Source: Phoronis australis (taxonomy: Eukaryota > Phoronida > Phoronidae). From it: a stretch of DNA of 64,000 nt. Location: assembly GCA_002633005.1 (NCBI GenBank), contig NMRA01000398.1:186607-250606 (forward strand), in the 5' to 3' direction. This document shows positions 51,901 to 55,704 of this stretch, piece by piece. Each line of letters opens with the position of its first letter. Position 1 is the first letter of the stretch. The notes below the pieces were generated by a model. That model did no database searches. It saw nothing but the letters and a program-made list of their open reading frames with translations, and had not been told where the DNA came from. The position numbers were made by a program, and so were the translations under genes.

Positions 51901-54365
51901 GCCGATGTGTTGTCAAACAGTGTTTTCTCTTCCATTACCGAGATCAACTTCAACAGCTCATGGACGGTGGAAGGTAAGAGTTCTCTGGAAGCAGGAAATG
52001 GATTGAAATTTCAAGGCAAACTGACACAATTCATCAGAATCCCAACGTTTGCAATTTACAGACTATTCATTGAGACAAAGCCGCCTTGCAGACAAGTGCT
52101 CTCAGATATAACCGTTGGCAACCATACCTACGTGCTCCATCTGACGGACGAGTTAACGAAGTGTACATTTGTTATAGTTGTACCATTAGAGGAAACTCCA
52201 GTCATCGAGTTTAGCCTTGTGGAAGAGTCGTCAGAACTCACAGTGACAAAGATAAGCTTGCAGCAAGCAGTCAGCATTTCTCAAATTGACTCTATTGCAT
52301 CTATTACAGTCCACCAGATAGGCTTGACGGATTTATTCGTTCACTGGAGTTTAACCGACCTTGAGAGTAGAATACGTTGTTCAAGAATTGGTCTTGGTAC
52401 CACACCCGGCGGACTTCAGCTTGCATCTCTGAAAAACGTTGGCCGACGACCCTATAACATCTTCCGTGACTTGTCCGTTTCTCACGGGCTTGTAGTCTAC
52501 GTGTCTTTATTGGTAGTTAATGAAGCTGGAGTACAAACCAGCGTCGTTTCAACTCCAACAACGATTGACTGGTTACCTCCAACTGTTGCTAATATCTCTA
52601 TGACGTATACTGCCAACAATCCAACTTCGGTTGATATCAGTGCCAAGTGGACCTTCCGCGCCGAGAGTAAAACTGAGAAATGCTTTTGGGNAGTCAGAAC
52701 TCACAGTGACAAAGATAAGCTTGCAGCAAGCAGTCAGCATTTCTCAAATTGACTCTGTTGCATCTATTACAGTCCACCAGATAGGCTTGACGGATTTATT
52801 CGTTCACTGGAGTTTAACCGACCTTGAGAGTAGAATACGTTATTCAAGAATTGGTCTTGGTACCACACCCGGCGGACTTCAGCTTGCATCTCTGAAAAAC
52901 GTTGGCCGACGACCCTATAACATCTTCCGTGACTTGTCCGTTTCTCACGGTCTTGTAGTCTACGTGTCTTTATTGGTAGTTAATGAAGCTGGAGTACAAA
53001 CCAGCGTTGTGTCAACTCCAACAACGATTGACTGGTTACCTCCGAAGGTCGTTATAATCTCTATGACGTATGCTGTTAACAACCCTACTTCAATTGACAT
53101 CACTGCTGAGTGGACTGCCCGTGCAGAGAGCAATATTGACAAATGTTTCGGGGCGCTTGGTGAGTTTCGGTTGTTTATTCACAATAGTGAATCTCTAGAT
53201 TCGGTTGCCCTAATAATTATTTACTGTGGTTGACAATCGTGATTATGACCACTAAATGTGTTATGACTAAAATGCAATTCAGTGTTAGAAGTTCTTGATC
53301 TAATTATACCAGAAACTGTTGTAATCTTTTGGGTAAAAAATGACACATATTACTATTAGCGTAATTATTTCAGGTTTGTCACATGGCAGTACTGATGTCT
53401 TACAGTGGACATATGTGGGAACAGCGTCCACTGCCACTGCCCCAGGCCTCACTGTAAGCCACGGTGCCAAAGTTTACGCTTCATTGAGATGTATCAGTCA
53501 AGCACGTTTGGAAAGCACAGTAGTCAGTAACCCACTTCTAATCACCCTCCAAAAACCCGACGCCAATTCGGGTAAGCTGACTGTCCGTCCAATCTCAACA
53601 ACGTTTTTTGGTGCGTTGCCAGGGCTTCAGTCGAACACACAAGTCTTAGATTTGACCGTATCTGGGATTGTTGACGTCGCTGGCATTCGGTCGTACCAAC
53701 TGAAAATGTCTGGTAAATCTGCAGTTATTGACTATTTCAGTCTGGAACGACACACGCATTTCACCCTCGATAAGCTTCCGCTGAACGATACGGACTTGTC
53801 CAACACTACTTGTTACCAAAAACACTTACCTCCTCCAACCCCCAGCGGACTACCAGGTACGGTCACCAGTGAAACTACTTCAAGGAGCACCCCGTATGCA
53901 AGTATCATTTCGAACCAAGCTGACAGAACAACAGCTGCATCCACGCTTGTGACCGTCTGCACAAAAGAATACTTTTTCCAAACTTTTAACATTTCTGTTC
54001 GTGCTGTCAACAACGGAGGACTTAAAAGTGTTCCTGTTACTACAAAAGTGACATTTTACGTAGGTGCTCCGGATTTGTCCAGCACAACACCTTCGCTGTA
54101 CCGAAACAACATCACAAGTCGCATCCATCTCGATTGGCACGGTTTGTTCACCTATACCGGTCCGGGTTATCTACGGTACGAACTTTCGATTGGACAGACC
54201 GCGGGGACAGTCAACGTGAACAACAAGGTGTCCACTTTGAATACCAATCACGTGATTCCCTCGTGGATCTACCGCCACCATATAAATTACACCGCGTCGA
54301 TAAGTGCCGTTTCACCGTTTGGAACCTACACCACGTACACGGGGAATATTATTAATCCGTTTTAA
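12254..54365 (+). CDS. Giant secreted EMI-EGF-(DTxPP/FN3-like)n protein, 23 spliced exons
   Basis: Joining the exons listed below by canonical GT..AG sites keeps one open frame of 9,882 nt (3,293 residues), counting the duplicated pieces at 46204 and 52691 once. Order in the protein: signal peptide (about 1-25), EMI domain (about 28-90), EGF-like modules (about 90-210), unrecognised extracellular sequence (about 210-665), then about 16 fibronectin-III-like units to the C terminus. Each unit carries a Y-x-V-T-V-K-A-x-N-x-x-G-L strand and a D-x-T-P-P turn, usually spelled VDTTPP or IDNTxP. EMI plus EGF is known from MEGF/PEAR-type and other matrix proteins. The DTxPP repeats are common in large invertebrate extracellular proteins of unknown role. 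No transmembrane helix is seen before the stop. Extracellular adhesion or matrix function is inference; the name is unknown to me. Confidence 0.8.
13420..13503 (+). pseudogene. L1/Tx1-like LINE fragment (RT N-terminal motif)
   Basis: A short open stretch reads 'NNKTPGSDDLSTEFYNFLW', matching the highly characteristic 'NKSPGpDGlt.EFYk.fW' motif at the start of L1/Tx1-type reverse transcriptase. It stops after 'LIYLCF'. Together with 14268-14442 it may be one deleted element. Confidence 0.7.
13579..13640. repeat. GGGA/GAGA purine tract
   Basis: Imperfect (GGGA)n and (GA)n purine-only run. It produces the spurious minus-strand ORF around 13548-13835. Confidence 0.85.
14268..14442 (+). pseudogene. 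L1/Tx1-like LINE fragment (C-terminal region)
   Basis: The frame reads 'FTKDTKWSWFEVRFIRKL', then stop-interrupted 'RLCSICNG' and 'GDLVHLCWSVQWF'. This matches the 'W.q.ril...l.tn..l' block and the C-terminal Cys-His motif C-x2-C...H-L-x-W-x-C-like sequence of L1/Tx1 elements. In-frame stops after 'VTN' and 'CNG' show decay. Confidence 0.65.
15933..16204 (-). repeat. Dispersed repeat, copy B of an inverted pair
   Basis: Reverse complement of 10441-10938 in two blocks (15933-16117 and 16146-16204), with the middle about 190 bp of copy A missing. The identical block order and inverted orientation argue for transposition of a family member, with an internal deletion in this copy. Confidence 0.7.
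17235..17333. repeat. Triplicated GCGTAAAGTAATTATTT motif, one copy inverted
   Basis: Two direct copies of GCGTAAAGTAATTATTTGCG lie side by side (about 17289-17333). An inverted copy (AAATAATTACTTTACGC) precedes them at about 17236-17253, with a TTACGTACGTAA palindrome between (about 17270-17281). Function unknown. Confidence 0.6.
17624..18370 (-). pseudogene. RTE-like non-LTR retrotransposon, 5'-truncated copy
   Basis: Minus-strand frames read, in order, 'VGLKIHKDKTKYMTNFETDE', 'KVTQYKYLGQTTVY', 'FQDKNIPISLKRKVFDQCII', 'TITYGCQTW', 'HVARAQDNRWTKR' and a basic 'GRPQARWRDDI' tail. These are the C-terminal hallmarks of RTE-type endonuclease/reverse transcriptase ORFs. Frameshifts split it (one near 18170, another near the 'CGNPDMEKD' region at about 17790). 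The 3' end is a (GATGA)n-type tail, seen as TCATC repeats at 17624-17645, as RTE elements usually have. Truncated at its 5' end near 18370. Confidence 0.85.
19570..19689 (+). CDS. Exon 2: EMI domain, first half
   Basis: The acceptor GTGTTTCAG precedes a frame reading 'VPNSVCTYYYQVSYSQWYR', then 'CWDWDFRCTRY' up to CG|GTAAGT (phase 2 in, phase 2 out). The aromatic-rich run with C at the start, a middle C-W and a later R-C matches the first half of EMI domains in MEGF/PEAR- and emilin-type proteins. The opposite-strand ORF covering 19502-19726 is a shadow. Confidence 0.85.
20416..20501 (+). CDS. Exon 3: EMI domain, second half
   Basis: Acceptor TTCTTACAG, then 'SKYRVAYKRQDKLGCCQGYT', then 'DNGSSFC', ending ATT C|GTAAGT in phase 1. 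The YRxxY...CCxGY ending is the diagnostic C-terminal signature of EMI domains. Joined to the next exon it gives C-I-P-V-C, the usual EMI-to-EGF linker. That agreement supports both splice junctions. Confidence 0.88.
22058..22096 (+). ncRNA. Hammerhead-ribozyme-like motif (degenerate)
   Basis: CTGATGA (22058-22064) is followed by a 5-bp hairpin, GGTGT...ACACC (22066-22070 with 22082-22086), then GAAACATGTC (22087-22096). The order CUGAUGA, stem II, GAAA, a self-complementary ACATGT stem III and a GUC cleavage triplet is that of hammerhead ribozymes carried by some retroelements, such as Penelope-like elements. Against activity, one extra T (22065) separates the core from stem II, and I see no clear stem I partner for the GATTTAGAACC that follows. 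Probably a transposon relic. Confidence 0.35.
23128..23165. repeat. G-run/C-run palindrome (transposon end type)
   Basis: GGGGGCGGGGGC, then ACA, then a run of ten C residues, forming a strong potential hairpin. It is preceded by AGGGCCGTAGGGAGC, a form seen at transposon ends in many animal genomes. Confidence 0.5.
25976..26077 (+). CDS. Exon 4: EGF-like module
   Basis: Acceptor ATCTTGCAG, donor C|GTAAGT, phase 1 to phase 1, 102 bp. It reads 'VCYGSTSCPNGGTC', then 'SLPDRCINCNSEFYSPKCD'. The C-P-N-G-G-T-C signature is classical for EGF repeats. The longer ORF in another frame (25769-26137) is not the coding frame. Confidence 0.9.
26496..26645 (+). CDS. Exon 5: cysteine-rich EGF-like module
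   Basis: Acceptor TTTCCTTTAG, donor C|GTAAGC, symmetrical phase 1, 150 bp. It contains seven cysteines ('CPVADISNCAHMTC' ... 'RCIECNLQY' ... 'TLCD'). The spacing differs from a canonical EGF repeat, but the phase and position fit the same array. Confidence 0.88.
27356..27469 (+). CDS. Exon 6: EGF-like module
   Basis: Acceptor TACTTGCAG, donor C|GTAAGT, phase 1-1, 114 bp, reading 'RCSWLQHFCFPGNC' ... 'TCSCAEGF' ... 'AKCH'. A second, near-identical donor context lies 42 bp downstream (27512). Using it would add a stop codon after two codons, so 27469 is the productive end. Confidence 0.88.
27760..28020 (+). CDS. Exon 7: start of the unrecognised extracellular region
   Basis: Acceptor ATTTTTCAG, donor A|GTAAGT, phase 1-1, 261 bp. 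It follows the last EGF cysteines with 'AIRPELDICKFAVISSSG', contains 'GDEWIKFVPATFKLDLE' and ends 'SVSIYKART'. No family recognised. The fit of both splice sites and the long stop-free frame make it a secure coding exon. Confidence 0.85.
28170..29480. repeat. Intronic repeat family, copy 1 (diverged)
   Basis: Within intron 7. Pieces such as GTGCCGTCATCTCTG (about 28200) and GCGCCCCATAGTGGC (about 28780) recur in later introns (33780-33900 and 44670-45830), together with a conserved tail resembling GCATTACTCTTGTTTT (29467). Non-coding. Confidence 0.5.
29914..30067 (+). CDS. Exon 8: unrecognised extracellular region
   Basis: Acceptor CCGTGTAG, phase 1 in. It reads 'SNHSIATYVMPGDGSCTP' and ends 'SFADGDK'. 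Two donors are possible: GTGAGA at 30068 (phase 2, pairing with the acceptor at 33027) or GTGACA at 30061 (phase 1, pairing with an acceptor at 33038). Both keep the frame and differ by a few residues around a cysteine. The stronger GTGAGA site is preferred. Confidence 0.8.
30293..30399. repeat. Foldback element in intron 8
   Basis: Two roughly 29-bp arms (30293-30323 and 30371-30399; core TTGCTGCGCCG / CGGCGCAGCAA) enclose a second hairpin, TCACGAGGCC-GAA-GGCCGAGTGA. Nested dyad symmetry of about 107 bp, non-coding. Confidence 0.7.
30400..33027. other. Remainder of intron 8
   Basis: AT-rich. Small ORFs on both strands lack motifs and splice support, and nothing else was recognised. Confidence 0.45.
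33028..33625 (+). CDS. Exon 9: large exon of the unrecognised extracellular region
   Basis: The acceptor CGCCAAAAG follows a short pyrimidine tract; an alternative is at 33038. Donor GTAAGT at phase 0. It encodes about 199 residues, including 'VVAGGYTHYGD', four cysteines ('VCMRMDF', 'HCSRANTCQS'), 'TLNLDFRGWKDLG' and 'YAIDLMVVDNALNVIQARSY'. The last resembles the strand before the DTxPP turn, so a divergent FN3-like fold is possible. Confidence 0.85.
33780..33960. repeat. Intronic repeat family, copy 2, with AT palindrome
   Basis: A GGGCCCACATATATATATAT-like palindrome is followed by GCGCATATTACC and CATCTCCGTCAGTTGTCCG, related to sequences at about 28190-28230 and 44680-44740 in other introns of the same gene. 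Confidence 0.5.
34445..34589 (+). CDS. Exon 10
   Basis: Acceptor CTTTGACAG, phase 0 in, donor G|GTTAAG, phase 1 out, 145 bp. It reads 'LSWTDYFYNDYHRQHGPLRP' and ends 'RAGTDNVEG'. W and Y placement suggests the first strand of a beta-sandwich unit. It is not within any long ORF in an unspliced view. Confidence 0.8.
35362..35525 (+). CDS. Exon 11
   Basis: Acceptor ACCTTTCAG, phase 1 in, donor GTTTGA (weak but in phase 0), 164 bp. It reads 'ILKFEYHIEELTPIGTKS', then 'WTNVATWLQQSLTLDSN', then 'GDTYK', joining directly to 'VWIRATDIMGNKTSD' in the next exon. The join 'Y-K-V-W-I-R-A-T-D' is the typical strand before the DxxPP turn. Confidence 0.82.
35586..35840. mobile_element. MITE copy (TIR CATGCRCGCACCCA)
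   Basis: A 255-bp element with 14-bp inverted ends: CATGCACGCACCCA at left, and TGGGTGCGCGCATG at right. It matches the element at 55428-55704 in opposite orientation, including the subterminal AAGGGGGCTTGGGG block. It causes the spurious ORF at 35582-35824. Confidence 0.8.
36998..37282 (+). CDS. Exon 12: FN3-like unit with DSSPP turn
   Basis: Acceptor GCATTTAG, phase 0, donor GTGAGT, phase 0, 285 bp. It reads 'VWIRATDIMGNKTSD', then 'HFDSSPPEL' and the next unit's 'SLVFKAWDSHSGVRRIYYRL'. This is the first clear D-x-x-P-P repeat of the array. Confidence 0.9.
37546..37880 (+). CDS. Exon 13: FN3-like unit with cysteine-rich insert
   Basis: Acceptor TTTTTTCCAG, phase 0 in, donor AG|GTTTGT, phase 2 out. 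It starts with a C-P-T-G-V-A-P-C-Y-C-P insert, then 'FFEIEVENEARLVKTFELKV', 'ADNSPPKNGTVWDG' and 'WLGFVDHESGIRYY'. The last is the conserved 'W.gF.D.eSgI..Y' strand that opens each unit. Confidence 0.92.
38040..38240. repeat. GAT/GGT-rich microsatellite in intron 13
   Basis: Imperfect GATGGTGATGGTGGTTGGTG and GATGATGATGG runs at about 38047-38130 and 38205-38238. Confidence 0.85.
38685..39331 (+). CDS. Exon 14: two FN3-like DTxPP units
   Basis: Acceptor TTGTGCAG, phase 2 in; the join gives R-YAVADRC. Donor G|GTGAGT, phase 1. It contains 'GVIVDTTPPVFVNYTAP', then 'LSWKFDEPESQIRDYEIGFA', 'VMVKAINKVGLETIAAIG', 'FIIDQTPPTTSATF' and 'VTLSWSANDFSDSEDEN'. Two complete DTxPP turns make this one of the clearest exons. 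Confidence 0.95.
40678..40837. mobile_element. Foldback/MITE element, GGGATAAATACA ends
   Basis: The left GGGATAAATACAGAACGTACC (40678) and right GGTACGTTTTGTGTATTTATCC-type end (40816-40837) are inverted. An inner pair, AATATCCCACA/TGGGATAT, lies at about 40718 and 40788. About 160 bp, non-coding. Confidence 0.75.
41768..41848 (+). repeat. tRNA-derived SINE head or tRNA relic
   Basis: A-box-like TGGTGTAGTGG (about 41778-41788) and a perfect B box, GGTTCGAATCC (41821-41831), at tRNA spacing. The T stem carries a mismatch (CCGGG against CCGGC), and the acceptor stem pairs only over about four bases. It is therefore not scored as a functional tRNA. Confidence 0.6.
42175..43316 (+). CDS. Exon 15: divergent FN3-like units
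   Basis: Acceptor ACATTTCAG, phase 1 in, donor GTAAAT, phase 0, 1,142 bp. It begins 'TLLNHQEVLQFTNITATGG' ahead of any ATG. It has 'YFFFIEVSNTARLSAVF', 'LCAKWSGFHHYRDTLTYEVA', 'LYYVTVVAKGSIGNVSVSSD' and a DPSSHQG variant in place of DTTPP. A cysteine-bearing unit follows ('GCAVLLSCSNDMTY', 'YHLRVALCFHSKCLPEV') in which the PP turn has been lost. Confidence 0.92.
43881..44664 (+). CDS. Exon 16: FN3-like units with DTTPP turn
   Basis: Acceptor TGTTTTACAG, phase 0 in, donor G|GTAAGT, phase 1. It reads 'KEIYFSVKGYNPLRAFSVAS', then about 150 residues with a Cys-containing insert ('LGCSKGMKECIGDE', 'YFTCVHSDQTEV'), 'GYIVDTTPPSPGFVAI' and 'LVIRWWGFADIEESV'. The frame stays open past the donor, but that extension loses the family pattern. 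Confidence 0.92.
44670..45830. repeat. Intronic repeat family, copy 3, with tandem sub-units
   Basis: Diverged units containing CCCCTAGTGGCAATTTTATT (or close variants) begin near 44808, 44948, 45390 and 45550, i.e. two pairs spaced about 140-160 bp. A fragment of the 1911-2176 foldback family (45213-45336) lies between. The start (GCGCCCACATATTTATAGG) and tail (GCGTTGCTCTTGTTT) match other introns of this gene. Confidence 0.55.
45886..45935. repeat. (TG)n(CG)n microsatellite
   Basis: Run of TG, then CG, then TG dinucleotides. It recurs at 46205-46252 as part of the 318-bp duplication. It generates false ORFs on both strands. Confidence 0.95.
46065..46181 (+). CDS. Exon 17: FN3-like unit (copy before the N)
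   Basis: Acceptor TTGCTTAAAG, phase 1 in, donor G|GTAAAC, phase 1 out, 117 bp. It reads 'TTPGGVDVREFVDVGQSLGT', then 'LNLESGKTYFVTVR'. Joined to exon 18 it gives 'YFVTVR-A-LDHVGFSV', the expected strand before the DTTPP turn. A second, near-identical copy lies at 46383-46499. Confidence 0.9.
46383..46499 (+). CDS. Exon 17 duplicate (copy after the N)
   Basis: Same sequence as 46065-46181 with intact splice sites. Using both copies keeps the frame but would put 'TVR' directly before 'GTTPGG', breaking the order in which every other unit runs from the YxVTV strand to the DTxPP turn. Only one copy is therefore likely real. Confidence 0.5.
46622..46932 (+). CDS. Exon 18: FN3-like DTTPP unit
   Basis: Acceptor TATTTAACAG, phase 1 in, donor GTACGT, phase 0 out. 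It reads 'LDHVGFSVDAVSTGVFVDTT', 'PPQPNFVRVG', 'LEIHWGDFKDPHSALINYMV' and 'GHHYYAQIL', continuing into 'ATNVVGL' in exon 19. Confidence 0.93.
47527..47634 (+). CDS. Exon 19: short FN3-like piece with DKTGP turn
   Basis: Acceptor TTACTTTCAG, phase 0, donor GTATGG, phase 0, 108 bp. It reads 'ATNVVGLSVFANSPVFSCDK', then 'TGPAVGYVYDGPDRKQ'. The turn is DKTGP in place of DTTPP. Too short to stand out as an ORF, but both junctions keep the repeat pattern. Confidence 0.88.
47635..48287 (+). other. Intron 19
   Basis: No features recognised beyond a short GGGGCCGGGGCG patch near 48060. Confidence 0.5.
48288..48441 (+). CDS. Exon 20: opening strands of an FN3-like unit
   Basis: Acceptor TCCTCTTCAG, phase 0 in, donor G|GTAGAA, phase 1 out, 154 bp. 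It reads 'GDWDYQQDTTAISANWFGFQ', then 'DGESRVRYYIAVGTERGKQD', the conserved 'W.gF.DgeS.ir.Y..avGt' block. Confidence 0.9.
48605..48791 (+). CDS. Exon 21: closing strand and DNSAP turn
   Basis: Acceptor TTATTTTAG, phase 1 in, donor AC|GTAAGT, phase 2 out, 187 bp. It reads 'LIPGEKYYVTVKACNEIDMC', then 'SDGVVADNSAPLPGVVKVG'. The extra cysteine pair (KAC...DMC) replaces the usual KATN..GL. Confidence 0.92.
49150..50708 (+). CDS. Exon 22: several FN3-like units and a cysteine cluster
   Basis: Acceptor TGTCCTTTAG, phase 2 in, donor G|GTAAGA, phase 1 out, 1,559 bp. Turns in order: 'FIIDNTAP', 'LLVDSTPP', then a degenerate 'VKVVSPDN', and 'GVRVDFTPP'. At about 50086-50270 lies a cysteine cluster, 'CVVFGCKKVCSCGEYGGTFY', with 'NCRHDGNEQAC' and 'DKCLSG', not seen in other units. 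Multiple units in one exon suggest past intron loss or retro-copying of the units. Confidence 0.95.
50709..51385 (+). other. Intron 22
   Basis: AT-rich. Nothing recognised. Confidence 0.5.
51386..53159 (+). CDS. Exon 23a: FN3-like units and a beta-rich insert, duplicated part inside
   Basis: Acceptor AACTTTTCAG, phase 1 in, donor G|GTGAGT, phase 1 out. Turns: 'GVTIDNEPP', 'FTYDATPP' and 'TTIDWLPP'. Between the second and third is about 120 residues of different character ('SSWTVEGKSSLEAGNGLKFQ' ... 'HTYVLHLTDELTKCTFVIV'). A 463-bp stretch is repeated on either side of an N at 52691 and shifts the frame by one. Removing one copy restores the frame through to the stop, so the true exon is probably about 1,311 bp. 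Confidence 0.88.
52230..53159. repeat. 463-bp duplication around an N, with an identity break
   Basis: 52231-52690 and 52694-53159 are about 98 per cent identical for the first 340 bp, then drop to roughly 70-75 per cent for the last 110-120 bp. The break falls at the LPP turn (about 52577 and 53040). The offset is 463, not a multiple of three. Likely a mis-joined pair of alleles or of near-identical domain copies. Confidence 0.75.
53374..54365 (+). CDS. Terminal coding exon: last FN3-like units
   Basis: Acceptor TTATTTCAG, phase 1 in, ending 'GTYTTYTGNIINPF' and TAA at 54363-54365. It contains 'LQWTYVGTASTATAPGLTVS', a Thr/Pro/Ser-rich linker with 'LPPPTPSGLPG', 'FNISVRAVNNGGLKSVPV' and a final strand set. 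The PP turn is replaced by 'TLQKPD' and 'FYVGAPD'. No hydrophobic anchor before the stop, so a secreted product is likely. Confidence 0.92.
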
Positions 54366-55427
54366 TTAATCACGAAATACGATGGTTGGTGAAACCAGAA
54401 CAATTAAATACAATCATAAATATGAAGTGCGTACAAAGTGAGTCAGTGTGGGATTCTGTCTATAGTGACATAGGAGAGATTTTTTTCGAACTGAGATTGA
54501 AAGCGATTATAATACCGCCTTCCGTCCATAAAGTGATTTTTTTTTGATTTAGAACACTTGCTACTCTAAGACTGGTCTCAGATGAGAATTGACTTCTCGG
54601 ATAGAAAAGGACCGACTTATTTTTGTTGCCCGTCGCATAAAATGTCACGTGGTAATAAACTAACTTATACAGCCTGGTCTCAAACAAACGCGAAATTTCT
54701 CCTCTTTTGAAATTCCGAAATCACCTTTATTTCGACTTGACCTACTTGATACCAGTCTCGTAATGATGAAGGGTCTAAAAATCAGAACAATAAGTTGCTG
54801 TTTGTGAGGGAAGGCGGCGTTTAGTGAAATCTGAAACTTTTCACTTGGTAGGCAGTTCCAATGCCTGGGGAGCGTGTGGCGGAAGGGAGTGGAGTCTTCC
54901 ACTGATACATGGGGACGACGGGAGTGATATTGATAATCATTTGCTGAACTAGTATAACCGGAATAACATACGTAAGGATCACACGAGTGAAAAATGAGCA
55001 AAATTTATCGCTGAACCATACCTATCCGAATATAATATTGTCAAAAGCCTTGTTGTTAACGTGGGCATTTTCAAGTACTGCATATTTTACCTGTTTGCGA
55101 ATGTATAACATGTGATTTCCAGTAAAGAAACTTGTATAACATCCTTCTAAATCCATTGTATTAAAGCAAACTGTACCTGATTTGCCTGGTTTGAAGGAAG
55201 TCCAGTAACACTCGATTTTTTCTAACTATGCTGCTTGAATGGATCACTGTATGACATTTTATCGGACACATTTTGTAATGCTGCACCTATAGTCCCGTGC
55301 GTATTGTATAATAGGGCGCATAAGCACGAAAATAGTTTTGATCACCACAAGATGACGTTATTTTTGAGAATCTTCAGGATTCAGCACTCAATAATCAGTG
55401 TCAAAATGGAATTGTTGTAACTTGCTA
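54366..55427. other. 3' flank of the large gene
   Basis: Presumed 3' UTR followed by intergenic DNA. A consensus AATAAA lies at 54654-54659, about 290 bp past the stop. No further exon with a good acceptor and FN3-like coding was found. Confidence 0.5.
54654..54659 (+). terminator. Possible polyadenylation signal AATAAA
   Basis: First clear consensus AATAAA after the stop at 54365. Assignment rests on position alone. Confidence 0.4.
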
Positions 55428-55704
55428 CATGCGCGCACCCAGTCTGAAATATAGGGGGTGCTCGAATTTTTCGGTTACGGTATGCGTACCTTTTACTGGA
55501 GGAAACTAACGAGGTCCAAACTGGGGCTACTTACTAGGCTCAGGTCCAGGAATTTTTTTATCCGCGCGGACTTCCCGTGGATTTTGTGGATTTTTGTTTC
55601 GTTTACTCGGACGTTTTGTTTCACTAAGGCGGACCTTTTTGCCCAATTTGCCAAATTGGGTGGATCGTTCAAGTCCCCCAAGCCCCCCCTTGGGTGCGCC
55701 CATG
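55428..55704. mobile_element. MITE copy (TIR CATGCGCGCACCCA)
   Basis: A 277-bp element with 14-bp inverted ends (CATGCGCGCACCCA and TGGGTGCGCCCATG), inverted relative to the copy at 35586-35840. The ORFs at 55458-55832 and 55493-55762 run over it and are not host genes. Confidence 0.8.
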
